Origin: Chthoniobacteraceae bacterium
Lineage (GTDB): Bacteria; Verrucomicrobiota; Verrucomicrobiia; Chthoniobacterales; Chthoniobacteraceae
Assembly: GCA_947471505.1 (NCBI GenBank)
Contig: CANIWM010000021.1
Span: 1-64,000 of the forward strand
Direction of reading: 5' to 3'
DNA length: 64,000 nt
Shown: positions 54,626 through 62,902 of the stretch, piece by piece
How the letters are laid out: every line of letters begins with the position of its first letter
Numbering within the stretch: position 1 is the stretch's first letter
Made by a program: the position numbers and the translations under genes
Notes under the pieces: model-generated
Told to the model about the DNA's origin: nothing
The model's database searches: none
The model's input: only the letters and a program-made list of their open reading frames with translations

Positions 54626-56239
54626 ATGAAATCACACATTGTCACTTTGTCTCTTCTTACGCTTTCACCGGGGCTTTTTGCCCAAGACAAGCCGCTGGAA
54701 ATTACGATCAAGACCCTCGCGGCGCAGATGAAATACGACACCACCGATTTCCTTGTCCCGCCGGGAGCAAATGTGAAGCTGACACTCGTGAACGATGACG
54801 AAATGCCGCACAATCTTGTCGTCACGAAGCCGGCGGCGGATAAAGGCATGGCGCTCGCGCAGACGGCTTGGGCGCTTGGTGAGAAGGGCATGGAGATGCA
54901 CTGGATTCCGAACGACCCGCGCGTTCTCGCCGCAACGAAAACCCTCGCGCCACATCGAAAGGAAGAGCTCGTTTTCACCGCTCCGACCGAGCCGGGAGAC
55001 TATCCGTATGTCTGCACTTTCCCCGGCCACGCGGCGGCGATGAACGGTGTAATGCAAGTGCGCCCCGGCGGGCTGAACATGCCTGCCGGACCAAAGCTCG
55101 CCGATGGCAAGTTCCAGCTTTTCCTCGGAAAATGGGAGATGCTTCCGGACTTCGGGCAGCTCAAGCCGTTGCGCGAAGGTGCGCTGGAGAAAGGGCTCAT
55201 CGCTTGGAAATTCGACGACTACAAAAACGAATACGGCATCCGCTTCACCGGCAAGCTGGAGGTGAAGAAAGAGGGCGAACACACGTTCCGCCTCGCGTCG
55301 GATGACGGCTCGCGCATCCGCATCGACGGCAAGACGGTCGTCGCTCAGGACGGCATCCATCCTCCCGGCACCGGCAAGACGGCGAGTGTGAAACTCGCGC
55401 CGGGCCTACATGATTTCCAGCTCGATTACTTTCAGGGCGGCGGTGGCGCGGAGTTGTATGTTTCGTGGACGGGCCCGGATTTCTCCGAGACGTGGCTCAC
55501 GAAAACGACGCTCGATTCTTCGCCAAAAAAGAAGAAGAGCGAGAGCCAGACGGGCATGCCGCTCGTCGTGAAAGATGAAGCAATTATCTATCGCAATTTC
55601 ATCACAGGGGTCGGTTCGCGCGGCATCGCAGTCGGTCTGCCCGGGGGGGTGAATGCGGCTTACGACGCCGAGCTTTGCAACGTTGCCCTCGTTTGGCGCG
55701 GCGCATTTATCGATGCGAAGCGGCACTGGACCGACCGCGGCACCGGCACGCAGCCTCCGCTCGGTTACTCGGTCGTCGCGCTGGACAAAAACGTGCCGCT
55801 CGCTGTGCTCGGCGGTGCCGATGCGCAGTGGCCTGCCGCGCCGAAAGATTTGCCGTGGGGCGACTGGCCTGCGGGCTACAAGTTCGGCGGCTACACGCTC
55901 GATAAAAAGGGCATCCCGACATTTCGCTATTCGTTCATGGGAATCGAAGTCGAAGACCGGATGGAAGCCGCGCCTACTGCGGCCTCGCACAGCGGACACA
56001 CCGGCGCGACCATGCAGCGCGTCATCACACTTCGCGCGAGCAAATCGCCCGAGGGGCTGCACTTCCGGCTCGCCTCTGGAAAGCCCGTGGTTGCGGGGAA
56101 AAATGGCGTCTTTCCGCTCGATGAGGGTGTTTCTCTCAACGCCGCCGGCGCGGTCGTTCGCGGCACCGATTTGCTCGTGCCGGTCACTTTCAAAGACGGC
56201 ATCGCCCGCATCGAAGTCAGCTACGTCTGGAACCACTAA
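54626..56239 (+). CDS. Secreted cupredoxin-PA14 fusion protein
   Basis: A 537-residue exported protein with signal MKSHIVTLSLLTLSPGLFA. Residues ~25-145 form an azurin/plastocyanin-like copper domain: MPHNLVV carries the first His ligand, and YVCTFPGHAAAMNGVM the Cys, His and Met ligands of a type 1 site. Residues ~165-295 form a PA14 domain (FRLASDDGSRIRIDGKTVV), which usually binds carbohydrate. The C-terminal ~220 residues are a beta-rich domain of unknown type. The propeller gene starts 15 bases later, suggesting a two-gene operon for extracellular electron transfer or sugar oxidation. Confidence 0.85.
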   Translation: MKSHIVTLSLLTLSPGLFAQDKPLEITIKTLAAQMKYDTTDFLVPPGANVKLTLVNDDEMPHNLVVTKPAADKGMALAQTAWALGEKGMEMHWIPNDPRVLAATKTLAPHRKEELVFTAPTEPGDYPYVCTFPGHAAAMNGVMQVRPGGLNMPAGPKLADGKFQLFLGKWEMLPDFGQLKPLREGALEKGLIAWKFDDYKNEYGIRFTGKLEVKKEGEHTFRLASDDGSRIRIDGKTVVAQDGIHPPGTGKTASVKLAPGLHDFQLDYFQGGGGAELYVSWTGPDFSETWLTKTTLDSSPKKKKSESQTGMPLVVKDEAIIYRNFITGVGSRGIAVGLPGGVNAAYDAELCNVALVWRGAFIDAKRHWTDRGTGTQPPLGYSVVALDKNVPLAVLGGADAQWPAAPKDLPWGDWPAGYKFGGYTLDKKGIPTFRYSFMGIEVEDRMEAAPTAASHSGHTGATMQRVITLRASKSPEGLHFRLASGKPVVAGKNGVFPLDEGVSLNAAGAVVRGTDLLVPVTFKDGIARIEVSYVWNH

Positions 56240-56254
56240 TCACATTCTCTTTCC

Positions 56255-57742
56255 ATGAAACGCATCACATTTTCCATCGCCCTCGCAGCACTCAGCGGCG
56301 TCGCATTTGCACAAAAGGCGGGCTCGTCCGACCTCATCAAAGCCGAGCGCGAATTCTACAACGTCACCAGCGTACCGATGCCCGAAGGCGAAGTGCTGGA
56401 GGTCTCGGGACTCGAAATGCTGCCCGACGGCAAACTCGCCGTCGCCACGCGTCGCGGGGAAATCTGGATGGCTGCGAGCCCATCGAGCACCGCGCCGAAG
56501 TGGACGCGCTTCGCCGCCGGGCTCCACGAACCGCTCGGCATCTCGTTCAAAGACGGCTGCCTGTGGGCCACGCAGCGCCCCGAAGTCACCCGGATGACAG
56601 ACACCGATGGCGATGGAAAGGCCGACGTTTTTGAGACCGTCGCCGCGCCGTGGGGAATCAACGGCGACTACCACGAATATGCGTTTGGCGCCCGCTCGCC
56701 GAAGGACGGTTCAATTTGGAATGCGCTCTGTCTTACGGGCTCCGGAGGCTCCAGCAGCCTGTTTCGTGGATGGGTCATGCGCGTTTTTCCGGATGGAAAA
56801 TCCGAGACTGTTGCCACAGGCGTCCGCTCGCCCGGCGGCATTGGCTTTGGGCCGGACGGCGAGGCTTTCTACACCGACAACCAAGGGCCGTGGAACGGCA
56901 GTTCGTCGCTGAAGCATCTCAAAGTGGGCTCATTCCAAGGCAACCCAACCGGTTTCAACTCGTTTGAGGCAGCGGAGAAACGCGGCATCGCACTCGGTGC
57001 TGTGAAGAAAAAGCCCGTCACGCCGAAGAGCGGCAGTCGCATTGATACCGAGCGCGCCAACGTCGAGGAATTCGTCCCACCCGCAGTCGTCCTGCCGCAC
57101 GGAATTCTCGGCCATTCGCCGACCGGATTTTGCTACGACGCCAGCGGCAAGTTCGGTCCATTCAAGAACCAGCTCTTCATCGGCGAGCAGACGTTCTCCA
57201 ATGTGCAGCGCGTCTTCATGGAGAAAGTGAACGGTGTTTACCAAGGGGCAGTCTTCCACTTCCTCAGCGGATTTGGCAGCGGCAACATCGCCACCATTAT
57301 GACGCCCGACGGCGTGCTCTACACCGGCGGGAGCGACCGCGGTTGGGGCGCAAAAGGCGGCAAACCATTTGCTCTTGAGCGCGCCGAGTGGAACGGGAAG
57401 GTGCCATTTGAGATTCACGAGATGCGCGCAAAGCCCGACGGCTTCGAGCTGACATTCACCCAGCCCGCCGACGCCAAGACCGCCGCCGACCCTGCAAGCT
57501 ACAGCGTCTCCGCGTGGACATATATTTACCAAAGCAGCTACGGCAGCCCCGAAGTGGACAAGATGGAACCAAAAATCCTCTCTGCCACCGTAGCCGCCGA
57601 CGGCAAGAGCGTTGTGCTGAAGCTCGACAAACTCACGAAAGGCCACATCCACGCAATCACCGCCGCCGGGCTGAAAAGCGCGGAAGGCAAAGGACTGCTG
57701 CACAACGTCGGCTACTACACGCTGAACGAAATCCCGAAGTGA
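56255..57742 (+). CDS. Secreted PQQ-dehydrogenase-like beta-propeller protein
   Basis: A 495-residue exported protein with signal MKRITFSIALAALSGVAFA. Propeller blades are evident: VLEVSGLEMLPDGKLAVAT, LHEPLGISFKDGCLWATQ, a TDTDGDGKADVFE calcium-type motif, GVRSPGGIGFGPDGEAFYTDNQG and an HGILGHSPTG loop. These resemble soluble glucose-dehydrogenase-like proteins of Planctomycetota and Verrucomicrobiota, but PQQ ligands are not certain. A C-terminal ~110-residue Ig-like region follows. It probably accepts or donates electrons with the cupredoxin partner upstream. Its 3' end overlaps the CoaB-like gene by 28 bases. Confidence 0.8.
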   Translation: MKRITFSIALAALSGVAFAQKAGSSDLIKAEREFYNVTSVPMPEGEVLEVSGLEMLPDGKLAVATRRGEIWMAASPSSTAPKWTRFAAGLHEPLGISFKDGCLWATQRPEVTRMTDTDGDGKADVFETVAAPWGINGDYHEYAFGARSPKDGSIWNALCLTGSGGSSSLFRGWVMRVFPDGKSETVATGVRSPGGIGFGPDGEAFYTDNQGPWNGSSSLKHLKVGSFQGNPTGFNSFEAAEKRGIALGAVKKKPVTPKSGSRIDTERANVEEFVPPAVVLPHGILGHSPTGFCYDASGKFGPFKNQLFIGEQTFSNVQRVFMEKVNGVYQGAVFHFLSGFGSGNIATIMTPDGVLYTGGSDRGWGAKGGKPFALERAEWNGKVPFEIHEMRAKPDGFELTFTQPADAKTAADPASYSVSAWTYIYQSSYGSPEVDKMEPKILSATVAADGKSVVLKLDKLTKGHIHAITAAGLKSAEGKGLLHNVGYYTLNEIPK

Positions 57743-58365
57743 TCGCAGTCCGCCGCCAACGCCGCACAGAGTTCGGCGCGGCTGGCGAGTTCTCGCGTAG
57801 TGCCGTCGCGGGCGAGGATGCCGAAGCCGCTGCCCCACGCTCGGCCGTTGACGACGCAGCCGTCGGTCGAGCAGTCGCGGAGTTGTTGTGCTGCCTTTTG
57901 AAGGACGTCGGTGCGAGTGCCATCAAGCTCGAACTTCCAGCCGATGATGCGCGCTTTCGGGAAGAGGGCGCGGAGTTGCGGGAGCACCTTCGTCGTAGGC
58001 TCTAGCGTGAGGGCGAGGTCGCCGGAGCGCGTGGGGAGTTTCGCGAGGGCGGAGAGCGCGCCGTCGGCGGTGCGCGTTTCTTTTACGCGGAAATCGCAGA
58101 GCGCGGCGGCGTGAAAAATGACGTCTGCGGGTAAAGTGCGGAGCTTGGCAAGGAGGTCGTCGTTCGTGGAAAATGGAAGGACTTCCGCGTTGCCGTGCGG
58201 GTGCTGGCTGGTGGCCATCTCGCCTTTCAGGACGGTGACGCTGTGGCCGGCGGCGGCGAGGGTTTGCGCGAGCATGAGGCCGAGTTCGCCGGTCGAGGCG
58301 TTGGTGATGCGGCGCATCTCGTCGATGGGCTCGTAGCTAGGGCCGCATGTGATGATGACTTTCAT
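57715..58365 (-). CDS. Stand-alone CoaB-like phosphopantothenate-cysteine ligase domain
   Basis: A 216-residue protein matching the synthetase half of the bifunctional Dfp/CoaBC enzyme of coenzyme A synthesis. It opens VIITCGPSYEPIDEMRRITNASTGELG, corresponding to the T-x-G-x-x-x-E-P-I-D and I-T-N-x-S-x-G nucleotide-binding motifs, and has VIFHAAALCDFRVKE and ARIIGWKFELDG. The flavin CoaC half is absent. It could make 4'-phosphopantothenoyl-cysteine in trans, or be a divergent paralogue with another role. Confidence 0.8.
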   Translation of the reverse strand: MKVIITCGPSYEPIDEMRRITNASTGELGLMLAQTLAAAGHSVTVLKGEMATSQHPHGNAEVLPFSTNDDLLAKLRTLPADVIFHAAALCDFRVKETRTADGALSALAKLPTRSGDLALTLEPTTKVLPQLRALFPKARIIGWKFELDGTRTDVLQKAAQQLRDCSTDGCVVNGRAWGSGFGILARDGTTRELASRAELCAALAADCDHFGISFSV

Positions 58366-58426
58366 GGTGCGGAGATTGTGCTGCGTCTGTGCTGGAAATC
58401 GAACGGTTTATTTCCGACAAAGCGCC

Positions 58427-58639
58427 ATGACACGAGCCGAAGCCACCGAACAAATCCGCGAACACTGCAACGCCACGGGCCTCGTGGTGATGAAAATGCA
58501 CCCACTTCTCAATGCGCTCGGCGACGATGCGACGAAGGGCGAAATCGTGCGGGCGCTCTACGAAGTCACAAAGAACATCGAGGTGGTGAAAAAGCAGCTC
58601 ATGCGCTTGGAGAAGCGCGACGATAACGCGCTGGTGTAG
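58427..58639 (+). CDS. Small conserved-looking 70-residue helical protein
   Basis: Starts at ATG 58427 (MTRAEATEQIREHCNATG) and is entirely helical, with a heptad-like segment TKNIEVVKKQLMRLEKRD that could form a short coiled coil. I do not recognise a family. Codon use matches neighbours. It lies between the divergent CoaB-like gene and the convergent HhH gene, ending five bases before the latter. Confidence 0.6.
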   Translation: MTRAEATEQIREHCNATGLVVMKMHPLLNALGDDATKGEIVRALYEVTKNIEVVKKQLMRLEKRDDNALV

Positions 58640-58644
58640 GTCCG

Positions 58645-58989
58645 CTATTTGTCGGCGACGACGACTTTGTCGCGCAGCTTGGCGAGCCGTTTCTCGCCGA
58701 TGCCTTTTACTTTAACGAGTTCGTCCACAGTTTTGAAGGGGCGCTTTTTCACGATGTCTTCGGCGATTGCCTCGTTCACGTCCGGGAGGGCGACGAGTTG
58801 CTCGATTGTTGCGGTGTTCACGTTCAAGGGGCCGCGGTGGGTGAGCTTGTCGAGGAGTCCCATCTTCCACGCGCCGAAGCCTGCGAGGATCAGGACGCAG
58901 ACGATGATTTTCCACGGGGCGAGCCCGGTGATGGTGGTGGGTTTCGGTTGGTCTGGAGTGGGCGAGTTGTCGTGGTTTTCGGTGCTCAT
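58645..58989 (-). CDS. Membrane-anchored helix-hairpin-helix (ComEA-like) protein
   Basis: A 114-residue protein. After a Pro-rich start, residues ~26-44 form one membrane segment (WKIIVCVLILAGFGAW). The C-terminal half has two HhH motifs (PLNVNTATIEQLVALPDV and VDELVKVKGIGEKRLAKL), a DNA-binding fold like that of ComEA in natural transformation. It is shorter than most ComEA proteins and no other competence gene is near, so the role is tentative. Confidence 0.85.
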   Translation of the reverse strand: MSTENHDNSPTPDQPKPTTITGLAPWKIIVCVLILAGFGAWKMGLLDKLTHRGPLNVNTATIEQLVALPDVNEAIAEDIVKKRPFKTVDELVKVKGIGEKRLAKLRDKVVVADK

Positions 58990-59063
58990 GCGCGGAGTGA
59001 AGCAGGTTCCCGCGAAAGCTCAATCTGCCGTTCAATAAACACGCCGCATCTCACAATTCCGAA

Positions 59064-59909
59064 CTACCTCCGCGCGCGATACTCGGTTGGGTTCACTCCG
59101 ATCCAGCGTTTGAAGGCGCGGGAGAAAACGAGGGCACTCTCGTATCCGACGAGCGGGGCTACGACTTCCAGTTTGTCGTCGGTCGTCTCCAGCAGTCGCT
59201 GAGCGTGCTGCATTCGCAGATACGTGACGTGGTGTATCGGGGAACGGCCGAGTTCTTTCATGCAGAGCCGCCGGAGGTGTTCGGCACTGAGGTGCGCGCG
59301 GGTTGCGAGTGTGGTGAGCGACCATGCTGCTGCGGGCTCTTGGGCGACTTCGTCCCAAAGTTTCCACAGCCGGTCGCCACGCTGCCACGGACTGGCGAGG
59401 CGGGAGGCGAATGCGTGGACGAGGCTCACCCAGTGGTGCAGCACTTTGGGGTCGTGCGCATTTTCCCACTCTTGGCGCAGTCCCGCGATGGCGCGCACGA
59501 GTTCGCCAGCGCCGGAGGTGCGAACGGGCGATGCTGCGCCGATGAGCGGCTTCACCCAAACGGGTTCTTCGTAGCGGACCCACGCGAAAACGAAGCGCTT
59601 CCCGGTCGCGGCGTGAAAGGCATTTAGCACACGCGGCGGCGCCATGCAGACGGTGCCCGCCGCGACGCGCTGCCAGCGCCCATCGAGCAGGATGCGGCCT
59701 TCGCCCTCGATGCATGCGAGGACGAAACTGCCCGTGGGTTGAAGCCGAACGCGGTTGTAGCGCGGTCCGGCGTCGTCCCACCCGAGGCGGCCGATACGGT
59801 GCGATGCGAGCTCGGGGCACTCGTGTGCGTGGAGCTTCCAGACCTTCGTTCGCGGTCCGTCCACGGTGGTTTCTTTCAAAACGGGATCAGGCACGGCGCG
59901 AAGATGCAC
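59064..59909 (-). CDS. AraC family transcriptional regulator
   Basis: A 281-residue regulator. The N-terminal ~150 residues are a cupin-like sensing domain ([21 protein letters not shown]). The C-terminal ~95 residues hold two helix-turn-helix units, with [19 protein letters not shown] and [20 protein letters not shown], and the ending [11 protein letters not shown]. These match AraC/XylS signatures. It is divergent from the DUF1501 cluster, which it might control, though no operator can be pointed out. Confidence 0.92.
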   Translation of the reverse strand: MHLRAVPDPVLKETTVDGPRTKVWKLHAHECPELASHRIGRLGWDDAGPRYNRVRLQPTGSFVLACIEGEGRILLDGRWQRVAAGTVCMAPPRVLNAFHAATGKRFVFAWVRYEEPVWVKPLIGAASPVRTSGAGELVRAIAGLRQEWENAHDPKVLHHWVSLVHAFASRLASPWQRGDRLWKLWDEVAQEPAAAWSLTTLATRAHLSAEHLRRLCMKELGRSPIHHVTYLRMQHAQRLLETTDDKLEVVAPLVGYESALVFSRAFKRWIGVNPTEYRARR

Positions 59910-60056
59910 GGTCTGCGAGAATGGTCACGCCGTCGTTTCTCCGAATGTGCAAAAGCCAATTCCGTCCATTGCGACGCTAAGAAAATGGACGACGGAAGGT
60001 GTTCAGTCGCGATGGCAGAGTCGATTCTTTGGCGATGCCGCGAACCCGTCACTGCG

Positions 60057-61400
60057 ATGCTTACTATTTACGGAAATAAAAACGCCAAGTTCTGCGATGG
60101 AGTCTCACGCCGCGATTTCTTGCGCATCGGCGGGCTCGCTCTCGGCGGCGCGGCGCTGCCTTCTATTTTGAGGGCGGAGGCGCAGCAAGGCGTGGGGAAA
60201 TCCCATAAGGCGGTGATTATGATTTTCCTGCCGGGCGGCCCTTCCCATCAGGACATGTTCGATTTGAAAATGGACGCGCCGTCCGAGATTCGTGGGGAGT
60301 TTCGGCCTATCGGGACGAACGTAGCGGGTATCCAAATCACTGAGCACATGCCGCTGCTGGCGAAGATGATGGACCGCTGCACGCTCATCCGCTCGATGAG
60401 CGATTGCGACGGGCGGCACGATGCTTTCCAGTGCCTCACAGGCCGCATATTTACCCAGCAACCGCCCGGCGGTTGGCCGTCGTTTGGCTCCACGGTTTCT
60501 AAAGTTCAGGGCTGCATCGACCCTGCGGTGCCCGCGTTCGTCGGCCTCGCGCCGAAGATGGGGCACATGGAGTGGGCGCGATGCGGAGACCCCGGGTTCC
60601 TCGGCGTGGCGCACGCGCCTTTCCAGCCGAATAAAGGCAGTGGTGTGGAGGATATGACGCTGAACGGGGTGACGCTCGACCGCCTCGCCGACCGGCGCAC
60701 GCTGCTCACGGGGTTCGATCAATTCCGCCGCGATGTCGATGCCAGCGGGCTGATGGACGGGCTCGATACTTTCAACCAGCAGGCGTTCGGCGTGCTGACT
60801 TCCAGCAACCTCTTGAACGCGCTCGATGTGACAAAGGAAGACCCGCGCATCGCCGCGCGCTACGGCAAAAGCGACCCGAAGAACCGCGACGACGGCGGGC
60901 CGAAAATGATGGAGCACTTCCTCGCTGCACGTCGGCTCGTGGAAGCGGGGGCACGCTGCGTGACGGTCGCCTTTAGCCGTTGGGACCATCACGGGAAGAA
61001 CTTCGACGCGCTGCGCCAAGACCTCCCGCTGCTCGACCAAGGACTGACCGCGCTGCTTGACGACCTGAAAGAGCGCGGGCTGGATAAAGACGTATCCGTG
61101 GTCGTGTGGGGCGAGTTTGGCCGCACCCCGCAGATTAATAAGGACGGCGGACGCGACCATTGGCCGAAAGTTTCATGCGCGTTGCTTGCGGGTGGCGGGA
61201 TGCGCCACGGTCAAGTCATCGGCGCGACGGACCGCCTCGGCGGCGAGGCCACAGAGCGCCCGGTGCTTTTTGGAGAAGTCTTCGCAACCCTGTACAACCG
61301 CCTCGGCATCGACGTCTCGAAAACGACCATCAACGATCTGACGGGTCGCCCGCAGTATCTCGTGCAGCCCGGCTGCCTGCCGATGAAGGAGCTCGTCTAA
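60057..61400 (+). CDS. Tat-exported DUF1501 protein (tandem copy 1)
   Basis: A 447-residue DUF1501 protein from ATG 60057 ([20 protein letters not shown]). The twin-arginine signal is [16 protein letters not shown]. Family motifs include [51 protein letters not shown] and [16 protein letters not shown]. It is very similar to the next gene throughout, so the two arose by duplication. The gap between them is four bases. Confidence 0.93.
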   Translation: MLTIYGNKNAKFCDGVSRRDFLRIGGLALGGAALPSILRAEAQQGVGKSHKAVIMIFLPGGPSHQDMFDLKMDAPSEIRGEFRPIGTNVAGIQITEHMPLLAKMMDRCTLIRSMSDCDGRHDAFQCLTGRIFTQQPPGGWPSFGSTVSKVQGCIDPAVPAFVGLAPKMGHMEWARCGDPGFLGVAHAPFQPNKGSGVEDMTLNGVTLDRLADRRTLLTGFDQFRRDVDASGLMDGLDTFNQQAFGVLTSSNLLNALDVTKEDPRIAARYGKSDPKNRDDGGPKMMEHFLAARRLVEAGARCVTVAFSRWDHHGKNFDALRQDLPLLDQGLTALLDDLKERGLDKDVSVVVWGEFGRTPQINKDGGRDHWPKVSCALLAGGGMRHGQVIGATDRLGGEATERPVLFGEVFATLYNRLGIDVSKTTINDLTGRPQYLVQPGCLPMKELV

Positions 61401-61404
61401 ACTG

Positions 61405-62751
61405 ATGCTTACCATTTTAGGCAACAAAACCGGCCGCTTCTGCGATGGAGTCACGCGCCGCGATTTTCTGAAAATCGGCGGGCTCGCGATGGGCGGGCTG
61501 AGCATGCCGCAAATCCTGCGCGCCGAGGCCTCGTCCGGGGTGCGCAAGTCGCCGAAGTCCGTCATCATGATCTATATGGCGGGAGCGCCGCCGCATCAGG
61601 ACATCTTCGATTTGAAAATGGACGCGCCGCTGGAGATTCGCGGTCCGTTCAAGCCCATCGGCACCAACGTCGCGGGCATCCAGATTTCCGAGCACATGCC
61701 GTATTGTGCGAAGATCATGGATAAACTCGTGCCGATTCGCTCGATGGTCGGCTCGCTGACCGGCGACCACGACTCGCACATCTGCTACACGGGCCGCTCC
61801 GCCCGCGGCGTGCCGGTGCCGCCGGGAGGTTGGCCATCCATCGGCTCCGTGATGACGAAGCTTTGCGCTGCGAGCGGAAAGACTGTGCCGCAATTCGTCG
61901 GCCTCGCACCGAATGCGGGGCATCCGCCCTACGGCTCGCCGGGGCATCCGGGATTTCTCGGCGCTGCGTGTGCGGCATTCCGCCCGAATGGAGCCGGCAC
62001 GAGCGATCTTTCGCTCAATGGAATCACGAGCGACCGCCTCGCGGATCGCCGGACGTTGCTCGCGAGCTTCGATCAATTCCGCCGCGACGCGGACCACAGC
62101 GGGCTGATGAGCGCGCTCGACGTGTTCGACCAGCAGGCGTTTGACGTGCTCACTTCCAGCAAGCTCATCGACGCGCTTGATGTCTCGAAAGAGGACGCGA
62201 AAACCCGGGAACGCTACGGCAAGGGATTCAGCGCAAACTACGGCGACGGAGCCCCGCGCAACAACGAGCACTTCCTCGTCGCCCGCCGTCTCGTGGAAGC
62301 AGGCGCGCGTTGCGTCACGATGAATTTCGGTCGCTGGGATTTCCATTCCAACAACCATTCCGAACTGCTCACGCACCTCCCGCTTTTCGATCAAGGCCTC
62401 AGCGCGCTCGTCGAAGATCTGTATCAGCGCGGCCTCGATAAAGACGTGGCCGTCGTCGCATGGGGTGAATTCGGACGCACACCGACCATCAACAAAGAAG
62501 GCGGACGCGACCACTGGCCAAACGTCGGCGGCGCAGTCGTCGCAGGCGGCGGATTCAAAACCGGCCAGGTCATCGGCGCAACGGATCGTCTCGGCGGCGA
62601 AGCAACAGAACGCCCCGTGCATTTCGGCGAAGTCTTCGCGACGCTCTACCACTGGCTCGGCATCGACCTGAACACCGTCACGCTGCCCGACCTCTCCGGC
62701 CGGCCACAGTATCTCGTGGATGGCTGGCAGCCGATGCGGGAGTTGATTTAA
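61405..62751 (+). CDS. Tat-exported DUF1501 protein (tandem copy 2)
   Basis: A 448-residue paralogue of the preceding gene, with signal VTRRDFLKIGGLAMGG and motifs [56 protein letters not shown] and RDHWPNVGGAVVAGGG. The His/Asp positions near the start (PHQD) and the GEFGRTP block, which align with metal or catalytic residues in sulfatase-like enzymes, are kept in both copies. It precedes the DUF1549-type gene by about 150 bases. Confidence 0.93.
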   Translation: MLTILGNKTGRFCDGVTRRDFLKIGGLAMGGLSMPQILRAEASSGVRKSPKSVIMIYMAGAPPHQDIFDLKMDAPLEIRGPFKPIGTNVAGIQISEHMPYCAKIMDKLVPIRSMVGSLTGDHDSHICYTGRSARGVPVPPGGWPSIGSVMTKLCAASGKTVPQFVGLAPNAGHPPYGSPGHPGFLGAACAAFRPNGAGTSDLSLNGITSDRLADRRTLLASFDQFRRDADHSGLMSALDVFDQQAFDVLTSSKLIDALDVSKEDAKTRERYGKGFSANYGDGAPRNNEHFLVARRLVEAGARCVTMNFGRWDFHSNNHSELLTHLPLFDQGLSALVEDLYQRGLDKDVAVVAWGEFGRTPTINKEGGRDHWPNVGGAVVAGGGFKTGQVIGATDRLGGEATERPVHFGEVFATLYHWLGIDLNTVTLPDLSGRPQYLVDGWQPMRELI

Positions 62752-62902
62752 GAAAGGCGACGATCCTGCGGCACGCAATTCGATGAGCACCATCGGAGCG
62801 GGCGGGGGCCATCTTCCGCACTAAGAAAACAGGCCGCTCGCGGTCGGTTGAGCGCGTGGATGGATCTACTCTTTCCACGGTGAACCGAACCCGTCTTTAC
62901 AC

